From assembly GCA_002700865.1 (NCBI GenBank), contig PAFB01000114.1, forward strand, positions 1-15,014: a stretch of 15,014 bases of DNA, given 5' to 3'. The notes under the pieces are model-generated. The model saw only the letters and a list, made by a program, of their open reading frames with translations. It was not told the DNA's origin and ran no database searches. The translations under genes were made by a program, and so were the position numbers. Position 1 is the stretch's first letter, and every line of letters begins with the position of its first letter. This document shows, piece after piece, positions 1 to 7,744 of this stretch. The stretch comes from Rhodospirillaceae bacterium (lineage in GTDB: Bacteria > Pseudomonadota > Alphaproteobacteria > UBA7985).

Positions 1-3000
1 CCGTTGGTCATGTACTCACAGCCAAAGTCGCCCACGCCTTCGATCACCGCCGTTGCGCCAGAGTTGCGGACGCAGAAGCGGTCACCGGCCTGGCCTTCGA
101 CAAACAGCTCACCCCCGGTCGCACCAAAAAGAGCAAAGTTGCCGATCAGGGCGTTTTCACGCTCTCCGCCGCCGGGCGACACAATCGCAACGATCCCGCC
201 AGACTGGCTCTTGCCCACGCCATCATTGGCCGTGCCCTTGTGGTGCATCACCATACCGGCGTTGCAGAACGCACCGTAAGACTGCCCCGCTGCGCCGCGG
301 GTATTCACGCGCAAGGTCTGAGGCTTGAGTTTGCGATGCCCGCGATCATCGACCTCGATCATCGGTGATTTTTCAGCCGTCGCCGGGTCCATTCCGTGCT
401 GCAACAGCCGCTCGACGTCGATGGCAAGCTGGCCGCCGGTGGTTTTGTTGCGGTTGGACAACCGCTGTTCGAAATCAATCGAGATGGTCTGGGCGGATGC
501 TGCCAGCAGTTGCGGGCGCACCTGTTCCCACAGCGCGTCATCAACCTCAAAGTTCGCTTCGAGATAAACCGGGTCATCAATCCGCCGCTCAGTCTGAACC
601 GCGAGCATGCGGTTCATGTCCATCTGACCGACATTGTTCTGATGCTTAAGCAGTTGCAGCAGATCAGTCCGGCCGCGTGCTTCTTCCAGTGATTTCAGGC
701 CTAGCGAGGCCAAAATACCGCGTACTTCATGCGCGACGTTGATCAAGTACTGCGCCAACGCCCGAGGGTCGCCTTCAAAAGCCTCAGCGTTGGTCGTGAG
801 ACCCGCAGGGCATTTGACATTGCAGTTCTTTGCCATCACGCACTTCAGCATCATCAGCGCTGTCGTGCCAAACTCAAAGCTGTCCCCGCCCATCAGCGCG
901 GATTTCACCACGTCGGAACCAGTCTGATGAGCGCCTGAGCAGCGCAGTTTTACCTTCTGCCGCAGTCCGGTCCGACACAGGGCCTGATGCACCTCGGCCA
1001 GTCCAATTTCAGCCGCCCGACCCGTATTCTTTAGCGACGTGACCTGCGCGGCCCCTGTGCCACCGGTATTGCCGGCGATGTTGATCAGGTCAGCACCGGC
1101 CTTGGCAACGCCAACGGCAATGGTGCCAATGCCTTCAGAGGAAACCAGCTTGACGATCACCCGAACACGCGCAGCTTTGCAATCATGGATCAGCTGAGCG
1201 AGGTCTTCGATCGAGTACGTATCGTGATGCGGTGGTGGGGACACCAATTCAACGCCCGGCGTACCACCACGCGCAGCGGCGATTTCCACTGTAACCTTCG
1301 CGCCGGGCAACTGCCCACCCTCGCCCGGCTTGGCGCCCTGAGCAATTTTGATTTCCAGCTCTTCAAGGCTTGGATCAGCAAGGTAGCCTGTCCACACCCC
1401 AAAGCGCCCCGACGCAATTTGCTTGATCCGGCTCGCGCGTACAGTGCCATAGCGGGTGAAGTGCTCGCCGCCTTCACCAGAGTTCGAAAACCCGCCGACC
1501 ATGTTGATCCCGTGAGCAACCGCTTCATGCGCAGCGGCAACAAGCGCACCATGCGACATGGCGCCCCCGGCAAAAGTCTCACAGATGTCCGCCGCTGTTT
1601 GCACGTCAGCCAGTGCAAGCGGCGCGCCGATAACCTGAACCTTGCCCTCGGCTTTAGTGCCCTTTACCGCCGCTTCAACCGTGTCGGCTTCAGCGCCCTG
1701 CACAGCAAGGGTGATGTTACCCCGCCAGTCGAACAGGGCGAGCTTGCCACGAATGGCCTCAGCATCCGCGCAGTCGCTCAGGTCCACTGGAAACGACAGA
1801 ACGTCCCGCAGCGCCGCTGGGCGCTTGGCTCGCTCCTTGCCCATCATGTCAATGAAGGCGCGGTAGCCGGGCGTCATATCAAAATCGTTGATCTCTTCGG
1901 CTGTCCGGCGGTCGAAACTCGTATCGACATAGGCCCGGTCGTCAACGCCAAAAGCATCAAACAGCCGGCTCACGGTGTTCAGCGACATATCTTGGTCACT
2001 GAGCTCAATCTCGTTGGCCTGTGCAGTGCCTTTGGAAGCAAGCTTGATCGGCTCTGCTGTCAGGTCCTCAAACCCGCGCACAGCGACCAGCCCGTAGGAA
2101 TGTCCTGCGCCGTCGTTCCGTTCCTTGAACAGCCCGAGCAATGGAATATCGCCTTCTTCAGCGACTGAAACCGCGTGGCTGTGCCAATCAAAAGCGCTTT
2201 TCACCACCGTCTCGAAGCCCACACCGCCGACCGGTGCGTTCATGTTCGGGAAGAAGTCGGCGAGCTTGCCAGTGTTGGTATCGAAAAAGTTCGGCTCGAA
2301 GAATTCTCCGCCAATGTACGACTCAGCCGTACACAAGCCGACCTTCCCCATCGTTTTCATCAGCGCCTTTTCGCAGGCCTTCACGTATTTCTTAATCGCA
2401 GCCGCCTGGTCATCCGCACTGGCGTTCTTGTCCATGGCCCGCGCGACCACTGACAGCGGCATCACCGCCGATGCACCAAAGCCAAGAGCCGTCGAAACGT
2501 GGTGCGACGATGCAATCTGCCCGCTTTCGGCAATAATCGAAGCGTTGAACCGCAAGCCCTCAGCAATAAGACGCTGGTTCAGCGCCGCAACCGTCAGGAT
2601 GAGCGGCAGCGCCGCGCGCGTTTTGCTAATCCCGCGGTCGGAAATGATGATGATGCCGCCCTGCTCCCGCACTGTCGCCTCAACAGCGTCACACAAGGCG
2701 CTCAGCGCGTCTTCCAGTGCATCGCTATCCACCTTTGGCCCGTGGTCAAACAGCATGTCAAAGCGCGCGACCGGCGCTTCCGCCTGCGCTTCGAGTTGCG
2801 CCAATTCCGTCGGGGTCAGGATTGGTGACGGGATCACGATTTGCTTGGTCTGATCCGCAGTAAACATTGGCCGGGAGCCCAGCGCCACGCGAAGGGTCAT
2901 CCCATCGGCCTCACGGATGGAGTCCAAGGGTGGATTGGTCACTTGGGCGAAGCGCTGGCTGAAGTACTTCGCCATCCCGCCTTCCTCATCGGTCAGGCTG

Positions 3001-4484
3001 TTGATCGCATAGCCATAACCCATGGCGGAGACCTTCTCCGCGCCGGTCTGCAACATGGGGTCCATGAGCAGTTTCAGGCTTTCCTGATTGAGGCTGTAGG
3101 CAACCATCCGCTGATGCACGTTAAGCTCATCGTTGGCGGGCTCCGACGACTGCGTAGGCACGGGGATCGCGTCCAGATTAATCCGCGCAGCTTCCAGCAG
3201 TGTTGCGTAGTCCTTGCGGCTGGCGAGGTCTTCCAGCGTTTCCATCGTATTGAAAGACCGGCCGCGGACGTGGTCGTAGTAGAGCGTCCCCCCCGACTTC
3301 ACACGGTCCCGGGAAATCACGGTTTCTGGCGGAAAATCAATCTGTCCAGCCTCGGACATGGCGCAGAGATATTCCTCGGTCTCAATCGACCGCAGCGGGC
3401 GCAAACCCAAACGGTCCAAACGCGCACCAACGACTTCACCGTCACCAAAAATCACAGCTGCCGGACCGTCGTTCTTTTCTTCGTACAGCGAAAAGTATTC
3501 CAGCATATCCCGGATGTGCTTTGGGATGGACGGGTCGTTTTCCCACGCGGGAGGCATCATAGCGATGACCGCTTCGATCATCTCCAACTCATCTTCATGA
3601 ATGCGCCGCGACAGTGTCTGGTCCAGACGCGCCGAGTCAGATTGGCCGACGGGACAAATGATGCTGCGGTTCTTGGTCCGCGCAATTGCAGCTTCAGACA
3701 GCCGGTTTTTCTTGTCAGTGTTCAACTCACCATTGTGTGCCATCTGCCGAAACGGCTGTGCCATGGCGGGCTGACTGTCGGTGTTGGTCGAAAACCGCGT
3801 GTGGAAGAACAGCGAGCGGGCTTCGTAATCCGGGTCTTGCAGGTCGTGGAAATAAGGCACCACCTCCCAGGAGTTCAGCTGGCCCTTGAGGACTTGCGTG
3901 CGAGAGGACAGTGATACCGGATAGAACCCGGCCAGCTCTTCCCGCGTAAACGCCTGCTCTTCAATCTCCAGCAAAATATCGTAAGCGGCCTGATCGATCT
4001 GCTTGGTGTTAAGGCTGGTATCGTCGGGCACAAACACCCACTGGTGCATATCCAGTTGCGCGCCAATCGAAGCGTCGAGCAACGCGCCTTTGTTCACCGG
4101 AACGCGGCGCTGGCTGATCACGTGGAAGTCGTAATGCCTCAGCGCCTTGTTGATAATGCTGATGGCGGTGCCATGCATGTCGGCGCGCGCAGGCAGGAAG
4201 AAGTTACCAACGGCAAACTTCCCAAATTCGAGCCCCTCCTCGCCTGAAATCTTGGAGAAAAATTTCGGCGAAAGGTCCACGCAGATACCCGCACCATCGC
4301 CTGTACCGTCTGCGCCCATGCCGCCCCGGTGAGGGACAGCGCACAACGCTTCGTGCACCTTTTCGATGATGTCGTGTGAAAACGTACCCGACTTCCGCGT
4401 AATGAAGCCCACTCCACAGCTGGAATGATCTTCGGCAAAATCGAGCAAACTCACGGCCTTGGTATCTTTTTGCGTAGCCTGCAA
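1..4484 (-). CDS. gltB: Glutamate synthase large subunit (GltB), 3' end cut by the left edge
   Basis: GltB uses glutamine, 2-oxoglutarate and electrons (NADPH via GltD, or ferredoxin) to make two glutamates in the cytoplasm. About 1494 residues are visible and the frame is open throughout. The N-terminal class II amidotransferase domain begins with HSSCGVGF. Its nucleophile is Cys23, so a 22-residue propeptide should be removed; HRGGMGADG and AHNGELNT follow. The FMN/2-oxoglutarate synthase domain shows GGFSNSGEGGE (about residue 997), KIAQGAKPGEGGQLPG and SPPPHHD. Cluster cysteines are C1215, C1221 and C1225. The glutamate-synthase C-terminal domain (RNSGATAVIEGVGDFGCEYM) runs off the window, so roughly 100-150 residues should be missing. 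The start chosen is TTG at 4484, because AGAGGGA lies 6 bases upstream and no in-frame ATG exists between the TAA at 4557-4559 and the catalytic Cys. GTG codons upstream lack a good site. The sequence is divergent from classical GltB (see findings). No gltD is visible; it could lie to the left. Confidence 0.95.
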   Translation of the reverse strand, partial: MQATQKDTKAVSLLDFAEDHSSCGVGFITRKSGTFSHDIIEKVHEALCAVPHRGGMGADGTGDGAGICVDLSPKFFSKISGEEGLEFGKFAVGNFFLPARADMHGTAISIINKALRHYDFHVISQRRVPVNKGALLDASIGAQLDMHQWVFVPDDTSLNTKQIDQAAYDILLEIEEQAFTREELAGFYPVSLSSRTQVLKGQLNSWEVVPYFHDLQDPDYEARSLFFHTRFSTNTDSQPAMAQPFRQMAHNGELNTDKKNRLSEAAIARTKNRSIICPVGQSDSARLDQTLSRRIHEDELEMIEAVIAMMPPAWENDPSIPKHIRDMLEYFSLYEEKNDGPAAVIFGDGEVVGARLDRLGLRPLRSIETEEYLCAMSEAGQIDFPPETVISRDRVKSGGTLYYDHVRGRSFNTMETLEDLASRKDYATLLEAARINLDAIPVPTQSSEPANDELNVHQRMVAYSLNQESLKLLMDPMLQTGAEKVSAMGYGYAINSLTDEEGGMAKYFSQRFAQVTNPPLDSIREADGMTLRVALGSRPMFTADQTKQIVIPSPILTPTELAQLEAQAEAPVARFDMLFDHGPKVDSDALEDALSALCDAVEATVREQGGIIIISDRGISKTRAALPLILTVAALNQRLIAEGLRFNASIIAESGQIASSHHVSTALGFGASAVMPLSVVARAMDKNASADDQAAAIKKYVKACEKALMKTMGKVGLCTAESYIGGEFFEPNFFDTNTGKLADFFPNMNAPVGGVGFETVVKSAFDWHSHAVSVAEEGDIPLLGLFKERNDGAGHSYGLVAVRGFEDLTAEPIKLASKGTAQANEIELSDQDMSLNTVSRLFDAFGVDDRAYVDTSFDRRTAEEINDFDMTPGYRAFIDMMGKERAKRPAALRDVLSFPVDLSDCADAEAIRGKLALFDWRGNITLAVQGAEADTVEAAVKGTKAEGKVQVIGAPLALADVQTAADICETFAGGAMSHGALVAAAHEAVAHGINMVGGFSNSGEGGEHFTRYGTVRASRIKQIASGRFGVWTGYLADPSLEELEIKIAQGAKPGEGGQLPGAKVTVEIAAARGGTPGVELVSPPPHHDTYSIEDLAQLIHDCKAARVRVIVKLVSSEGIGTIAVGVAKAGADLINIAGNTGGTGAAQVTSLKNTGRAAEIGLAEVHQALCRTGLRQKVKLRCSGAHQTGSDVVKSALMGGDSFEFGTTALMMLKCVMAKNCNVKCPAGLTTNAEAFEGDPRALAQYLINVAHEVRGILASLGLKSLEEARGRTDLLQLLKHQNNVGQMDMNRMLAVQTERRIDDPVYLEANFEVDDALWEQVRPQLLAASAQTISIDFEQRLSNRNKTTGGQLAIDVERLLQHGMDPATAEKSPMIEVDDRGHRKLKPQTLRVNTRGAAGQSYGAFCNAGMVMHHKGTANDGVGKSQSGGIVAIVSPGGGERENALIGNFALFGATGGELFVEGQAGDRFCVRNSGATAVIEGVGDFGCEYMTN

Positions 4485-4490
4485 ATCCGT

Positions 4491-4497
4491 TCCCTCT
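4491..4497 (-). promoter_or_regulatory. Ribosome-binding site that decides the gltB TTG start
   Basis: Read on the minus strand, AGAGGGA ends 6 bases before a TTG codon at 4484. This is the only good Shine-Dalgarno match in the open frame ahead of the catalytic cysteine, so it supports a TTG initiation codon over the upstream GTG codons. Confidence 0.6.
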
Positions 4498-4508
4498 CGT
4501 TTATAACG

Positions 4509-4527
4509 CCCTAGTGACACTAAAGGG
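4509..4527. promoter_or_regulatory. Palindrome upstream of gltB, possible operator
   Basis: The plus strand reads CCCTAGTGACACTAAAGGG. The core TAGTG-A-CACTA is a perfect 11-base inverted repeat with partly matching CCC and GGG flanks. It lies 25-43 bases before the gltB start codon, between the best promoter-like element and the ribosome-binding site, which is a usual place for a repressor site. I do not recognise it as the site of a named regulator. It could also be a chance match. Confidence 0.3.
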
Positions 4528-4555
4528 CCACCGTGCTTCCACACGACGACCCAAA

Positions 4556-4561
4556 ATTATG
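4556..4561 (-). promoter_or_regulatory. Possible -10 element for gltB
   Basis: CATAAT on the minus strand matches the sigma-70 -10 consensus at five of six bases and would start a transcript with a leader of roughly 65 bases before the TTG start. No convincing -35 element is seen at the proper distance, so an activator-dependent promoter or a different site remains possible. Confidence 0.25.
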
Positions 4562-4919
4562 TCTGCATTGCTGACCTATTTCTGAGCTTGTAACACAGGT
4601 AGTGCGATTCTCGCTCGTTTAACTGCTATGCGGAAATTTAATGTTCCGTTGAGGTGCGGCCTAAGGGCGCGGACTGTTCAAAAATATCAGCAATCCGCGC
4701 AAGATTGTTGCGCCATGCTGGCTGTACACGCCGAAGCCATGTCGAAAAAGTCTTGGAAAATCAGACAAAATGTCTCGATTGCTGGTGCGACAAGTCGCGT
4801 TCGCATAATCAGCGCATGTACAAAGACGAACCGAAGCCAACACGCCGGCTTCAGGCGAAAAACACTGAAATCAAGCGGTGGTCGAGTGTGACTGCCTTCA
4901 CGAGTGAAAGCCCAACGCA

Positions 4920-4937
4920 GGCTTGACCGGTCGAGCC
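4920..4937 (-). terminator. Hairpin directly after the tolC-like stop codon
   Basis: The 18 bases GGCTTGACCGGTCGAGCC form an almost perfect palindrome (one G-T pair) starting at the base after the TAA stop. A second small inverted repeat, TTCAC/GTGAA, follows about 20 bases further along the minus strand. There is no run of T after either stem, so an intrinsic terminator is not proven. The hairpin may instead protect the 3' end of the message. Confidence 0.35.
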
Positions 4938-6245
4938 TTACTGAACAGTCCCCATGTCCAACAGGTGCATGGTCCGGGCTTCATTGAGCCGGCTCATTTC
5001 GTCAACAACCAACTCCTGACTGCGGAACCACGCTTTCTTGGCATCAATGACATCGCCCGTTGTTGCCAAACCAGCGCGGCGCTCTTCTTCTACATCTGAG
5101 ACCCGCGACTGGTTCTGTCTGACCTGCTGTTGCAGCTGACCAACGGAGCGCTCCAGCGAGGAAATGTTGTTCCAGCCGAAGGTAATGTTCTCAACCAAGC
5201 GTTCCAGCTCGAAAACGTATTCCTGCTGCAGACCTTTGAGTTCCTCTTCCACCCGCTTTTGACCGGCGAACAAACGGTTGCCTTGGTACAGCGGCGCAGA
5301 CAGGTTGATCGACAGCCCGGACTCGTCGCCAAACTCACCATTGCGCCACCCTCCGGCAAGTTGCGCCCGCAGGTTTATGCCCGGGAAACGTCCTCGCTGA
5401 GCCGCCAGCACCTCAGCCTGTTTCGCCGCCAACCGGCGGGAGAAGGCGATGATTTCAGGGTGGTTTAGCTGTGCGCGGGTCTGCGCCTCCTCCAGCGTGG
5501 TCGCGCGGAAGGCGAGGTAGAAGTTTTCCAGCTGCTCTTGGTTGACGCTCGACGCCTGCCCTGAGCCGGTCAGCCGCTGCAACTGCTGCTCAGCGCGCAC
5601 GACCTGATACTCGGCACGGGCAATCTCCGAGCGGGTCAGCGAGATTTCGGTTTCAACCTTGCGCAAATCAACACGCGTCGCGACCCCGGCGGAGACCTGC
5701 GCTTGCAAGCCGCCGACCTGTTGGCGGAGGTCTTCGAGCTGCCGCTGAAGGATATTGAGGGCTTCTTTTTCGCGGACAAGCGTCACGTAGGCCGTCGTCA
5801 CTTCTTCAGCGATATCCAGCCGCGTGGCATCCACCAAAGCAAGCTCTGCCTCAGCCAGCCGCCGCGCTGCCTGTACCTCCGCGCGGGTTTTGCCCCAGTC
5901 GAAAACAGGCTGGTCGACCGCGACCCCCAGCACTTGGGTTGAATCCAGCGTAAACGGGTTGCCGGAGAAGTCCGAGACCGACCGGACAGTCGGGTAGCGG
6001 CCTGCTTTGGCTTGGCTGATGGTATAGCGCGCACCATCGGCCACCGCCTGCGCAGCACCAATACGTGCGTCTCGGTTCAACGCGTCATAGATGGCGTTCG
6101 CAACGGGGTAAAACACCGTTTGCGCCTGCGCCATAGACGCCCATGTCAGCGCGCCCAACAAGCCAAAGAAAACGCTCATCGACCGCCGCAGAAACCGCGG
6201 CTTACCCGTGAACGAGGATCGAGAGTTGTTAGGTTTCGCTGTCAT
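4938..6245 (-). CDS. TolC-family outer membrane channel of the type I secretion operon
   Basis: This is the outer membrane and periplasmic tunnel of the exporter; trimers dock with the adaptor and ABC protein. The 435-residue length is normal for the family. The start has a signal peptide: a basic N-region (KPRFLRR), a hydrophobic core around residues 24-36 and a probable cleavage after SMAQA, before Gln42. The mature protein shows the two-fold repeat of long amphipathic helices typical of TolC. The second half carries LNHPEIIAFSRRLAAKQAEV and a strand segment, LSINLSAPLYQGN, comparable with the outer-membrane-factor motif. The C-terminal part has the usual GLATTGDVIDAKKAW motif. The ATG lies two bases after the stop of the adaptor gene, so the two are very probably co-transcribed. 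It is the last gene of the operon. It may also serve other efflux pumps, as TolC does in E. coli. Confidence 0.9.
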   Translation of the reverse strand: MTAKPNNSRSSFTGKPRFLRRSMSVFFGLLGALTWASMAQAQTVFYPVANAIYDALNRDARIGAAQAVADGARYTISQAKAGRYPTVRSVSDFSGNPFTLDSTQVLGVAVDQPVFDWGKTRAEVQAARRLAEAELALVDATRLDIAEEVTTAYVTLVREKEALNILQRQLEDLRQQVGGLQAQVSAGVATRVDLRKVETEISLTRSEIARAEYQVVRAEQQLQRLTGSGQASSVNQEQLENFYLAFRATTLEEAQTRAQLNHPEIIAFSRRLAAKQAEVLAAQRGRFPGINLRAQLAGGWRNGEFGDESGLSINLSAPLYQGNRLFAGQKRVEEELKGLQQEYVFELERLVENITFGWNNISSLERSVGQLQQQVRQNQSRVSDVEEERRAGLATTGDVIDAKKAWFRSQELVVDEMSRLNEARTMHLLDMGTVQ

Positions 6246-6247
6246 GG

Positions 6248-7744
6248 TCAGCTCCCTCGCAGGGCCTTGTCGATGACTTCTTCAAGCGGCTCAAAGAAAA
6301 TATCGATGGGTCGCCGTGGTTCGCCATTATCGACAAAGATATCAACCGGCATACCCGGCGTTAATTTCAGATCCCGGCTCGAATTCTCAGCCTGAATCGC
6401 TAAGGCGTCATTAAGGCGCTTATACTCTTCAGGCGTAAACGTCACGCGTAGATTGTAGTACGGCTCCCCGCTATTGGGGTCAGTGACCACGTCGGCGGAG
6501 ATGCTTTCAACCTGCCCGATAAGCTCCGGCGTGCCCCGGACCGGAAACGCCGTAAAGCGTGCGTTCACGTCGGCACCGTTGCGAACAGAATCTCGGTCAA
6601 TCGTCCGTAAGCGGGCTTCGACCACCAATTCGTCATCTTCGGGAACAATCTGCATGATCGGCTCTGAGGGCGGAATTACGCCGCCTACGGTGGCGAATGA
6701 AAGGTTCAGAACCCGCCCCTTCTGCGGGGAGGTAATCTGTGTTCTCGAAACCACGTCGCGCAGGCCGAGCAGCTCCTCCTGAATTTCAAGAATGGCGTTC
6801 TGGGATTTGGCAATTTCTTCGGAAATCTCACGTCGGCGGTCACGCTCCAGCTGTGCGGATTCAGCCTTGGCTTCCTCAATCTGCACACCCAACTGCCCGA
6901 TGGCCGAGCGCTGCTGTGCGATCTGGAATTCATTTTCCGCCAAAGCCCGTTGCTGTGCGACCACCTTATCCCTTTGCGTCAGGTTGCGTTCGAGCAAGCT
7001 GCGCAGGTTGTTGAGTTCCTGCTGAATGATGCTCCGTTCGTTATCGAGGGCGCGGATCTGTGCTAGGCGGCCAGATATATCCTCCTCAAAGCGCGCCATC
7101 CGCTTGACCAGCAGATCCTTCGCGCCCTGCAATTGATCAAGGCGATCGACGTACAGCTCCCGCTGTTGTCCAAATATTTCCGCTTCGTCCGACCGTGACA
7201 GGCCAAGCGCCCTCAAGTCTGTGAAGGCGAGAGAGCCGTTGTTGGCCTGCTCGGCTTTAAGGCGGTCCAGCGTCGCTGTCAGCGCGCCCAGACGCTTGAC
7301 GATCTGATCCCGGCGAGAGCGCGACTGAACCCCTTCAAGCTCGATGAGAACCTGCCCGGCTTCGACCATATCGCCTTCGCGAATATAGATGTTCTGAATG
7401 ATGCCGCCTTCGAGGTGCTGGACGGTCTTGCGCTGGGTGTCCACAGCGACCTGCCCTTGAGCAAAGACCCCTTGAGACAGTTTGACCAGCGACGCCCACG
7501 CGACGAACCCGCCAAACCCGATAAAGAGCGCCATGAAAGCCCACACCACAGTCCAGTCTCGAACAATGGTGACAGGGCGGTCTGATTTCTCAATCAGGGC
7601 AAGCTCACTCTTGTCCTCAGTGCGTGCAGGCAAATAGATCGCTTCCAGCGCGCGCTGTTCAGCCCCGGCACGTCCCGTATCGGGCTGGGCCGCGTTTGGA
7701 TCGCGTTCTGGCTCGCCAGTGGTCTCTTGTTTCTGATCACTCAT
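6248..7744 (-). CDS. HlyD-family periplasmic adaptor (membrane fusion protein) of type I secretion
   Basis: The protein links the inner-membrane ABC exporter to the TolC-like channel. At 498 residues it is slightly longer than many PrtE/HlyD proteins because of a charged cytoplasmic N-terminus of about 60 residues. One membrane helix follows (about 64-86, WTVVWAFMALFIGFGGFVAW). Next comes the first half of the lipoyl/barrel-sandwich domain (VDTQRKTVQHLEGGIIQNIY), then a long coiled coil rich in Gln, Glu and Arg (about 140-320). The second half-lipoyl segment contains RTQITSPQKGRV, and a beta-barrel domain contains TPGMPVDIFVDNGEP. The C-terminus is FFEPLEEVIDKALRGS. The ATG at 7744 overlaps the stop of the ABC gene by four bases (ATGA), which points to translational coupling. 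The gene order ABC, adaptor, channel is that of protease, lipase and S-layer exporters. Confidence 0.93.
   Translation of the reverse strand: MSDQKQETTGEPERDPNAAQPDTGRAGAEQRALEAIYLPARTEDKSELALIEKSDRPVTIVRDWTVVWAFMALFIGFGGFVAWASLVKLSQGVFAQGQVAVDTQRKTVQHLEGGIIQNIYIREGDMVEAGQVLIELEGVQSRSRRDQIVKRLGALTATLDRLKAEQANNGSLAFTDLRALGLSRSDEAEIFGQQRELYVDRLDQLQGAKDLLVKRMARFEEDISGRLAQIRALDNERSIIQQELNNLRSLLERNLTQRDKVVAQQRALAENEFQIAQQRSAIGQLGVQIEEAKAESAQLERDRRREISEEIAKSQNAILEIQEELLGLRDVVSRTQITSPQKGRVLNLSFATVGGVIPPSEPIMQIVPEDDELVVEARLRTIDRDSVRNGADVNARFTAFPVRGTPELIGQVESISADVVTDPNSGEPYYNLRVTFTPEEYKRLNDALAIQAENSSRDLKLTPGMPVDIFVDNGEPRRPIDIFFEPLEEVIDKALRGS

Larger units (their letters stand above)
4485..4937. other. 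Intergenic region between gltB and the secretion operon
   Basis: These 453 bases hold no convincing gene. Short open frames exist on the plus strand (4628-4891, 4654-4926), but they have no good start site, no recognisable domain and protein composition typical of chance. The stretch is richer in A and T than its flanks and contains several small inverted repeats: GCGCAA/TTGCGC around a 5-base loop (4697-4713), AGACA/TGTCT (4763-4775), GCGAC/GTCGC (4787-4798) and the 18-base palindrome beside the tolC-like stop. It must carry the gltB promoter and the end of the secretion transcript. A small RNA is possible, but I see neither a clear promoter nor a T-tract terminator for one. Confidence 0.6.

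Noticed and set aside
1185..3914. Long plus-strand open frames (327 residues at 1185-2168, 242 at 2125-2853, 357 at 2841-3914)
   Set aside because: They lie wholly antisense to the intact gltB frame, show no domain and have the Arg/His/Pro-rich make-up of GC-driven shadow frames.
4671..4951. Inverted repeat GGACTGTTCA (4671-4680) and TGAACAGTCC (4942-4951)
   Set aside because: Ten bases over a distance of 270 is close to what chance allows, and one arm lies in the coding end of the tolC-like gene.
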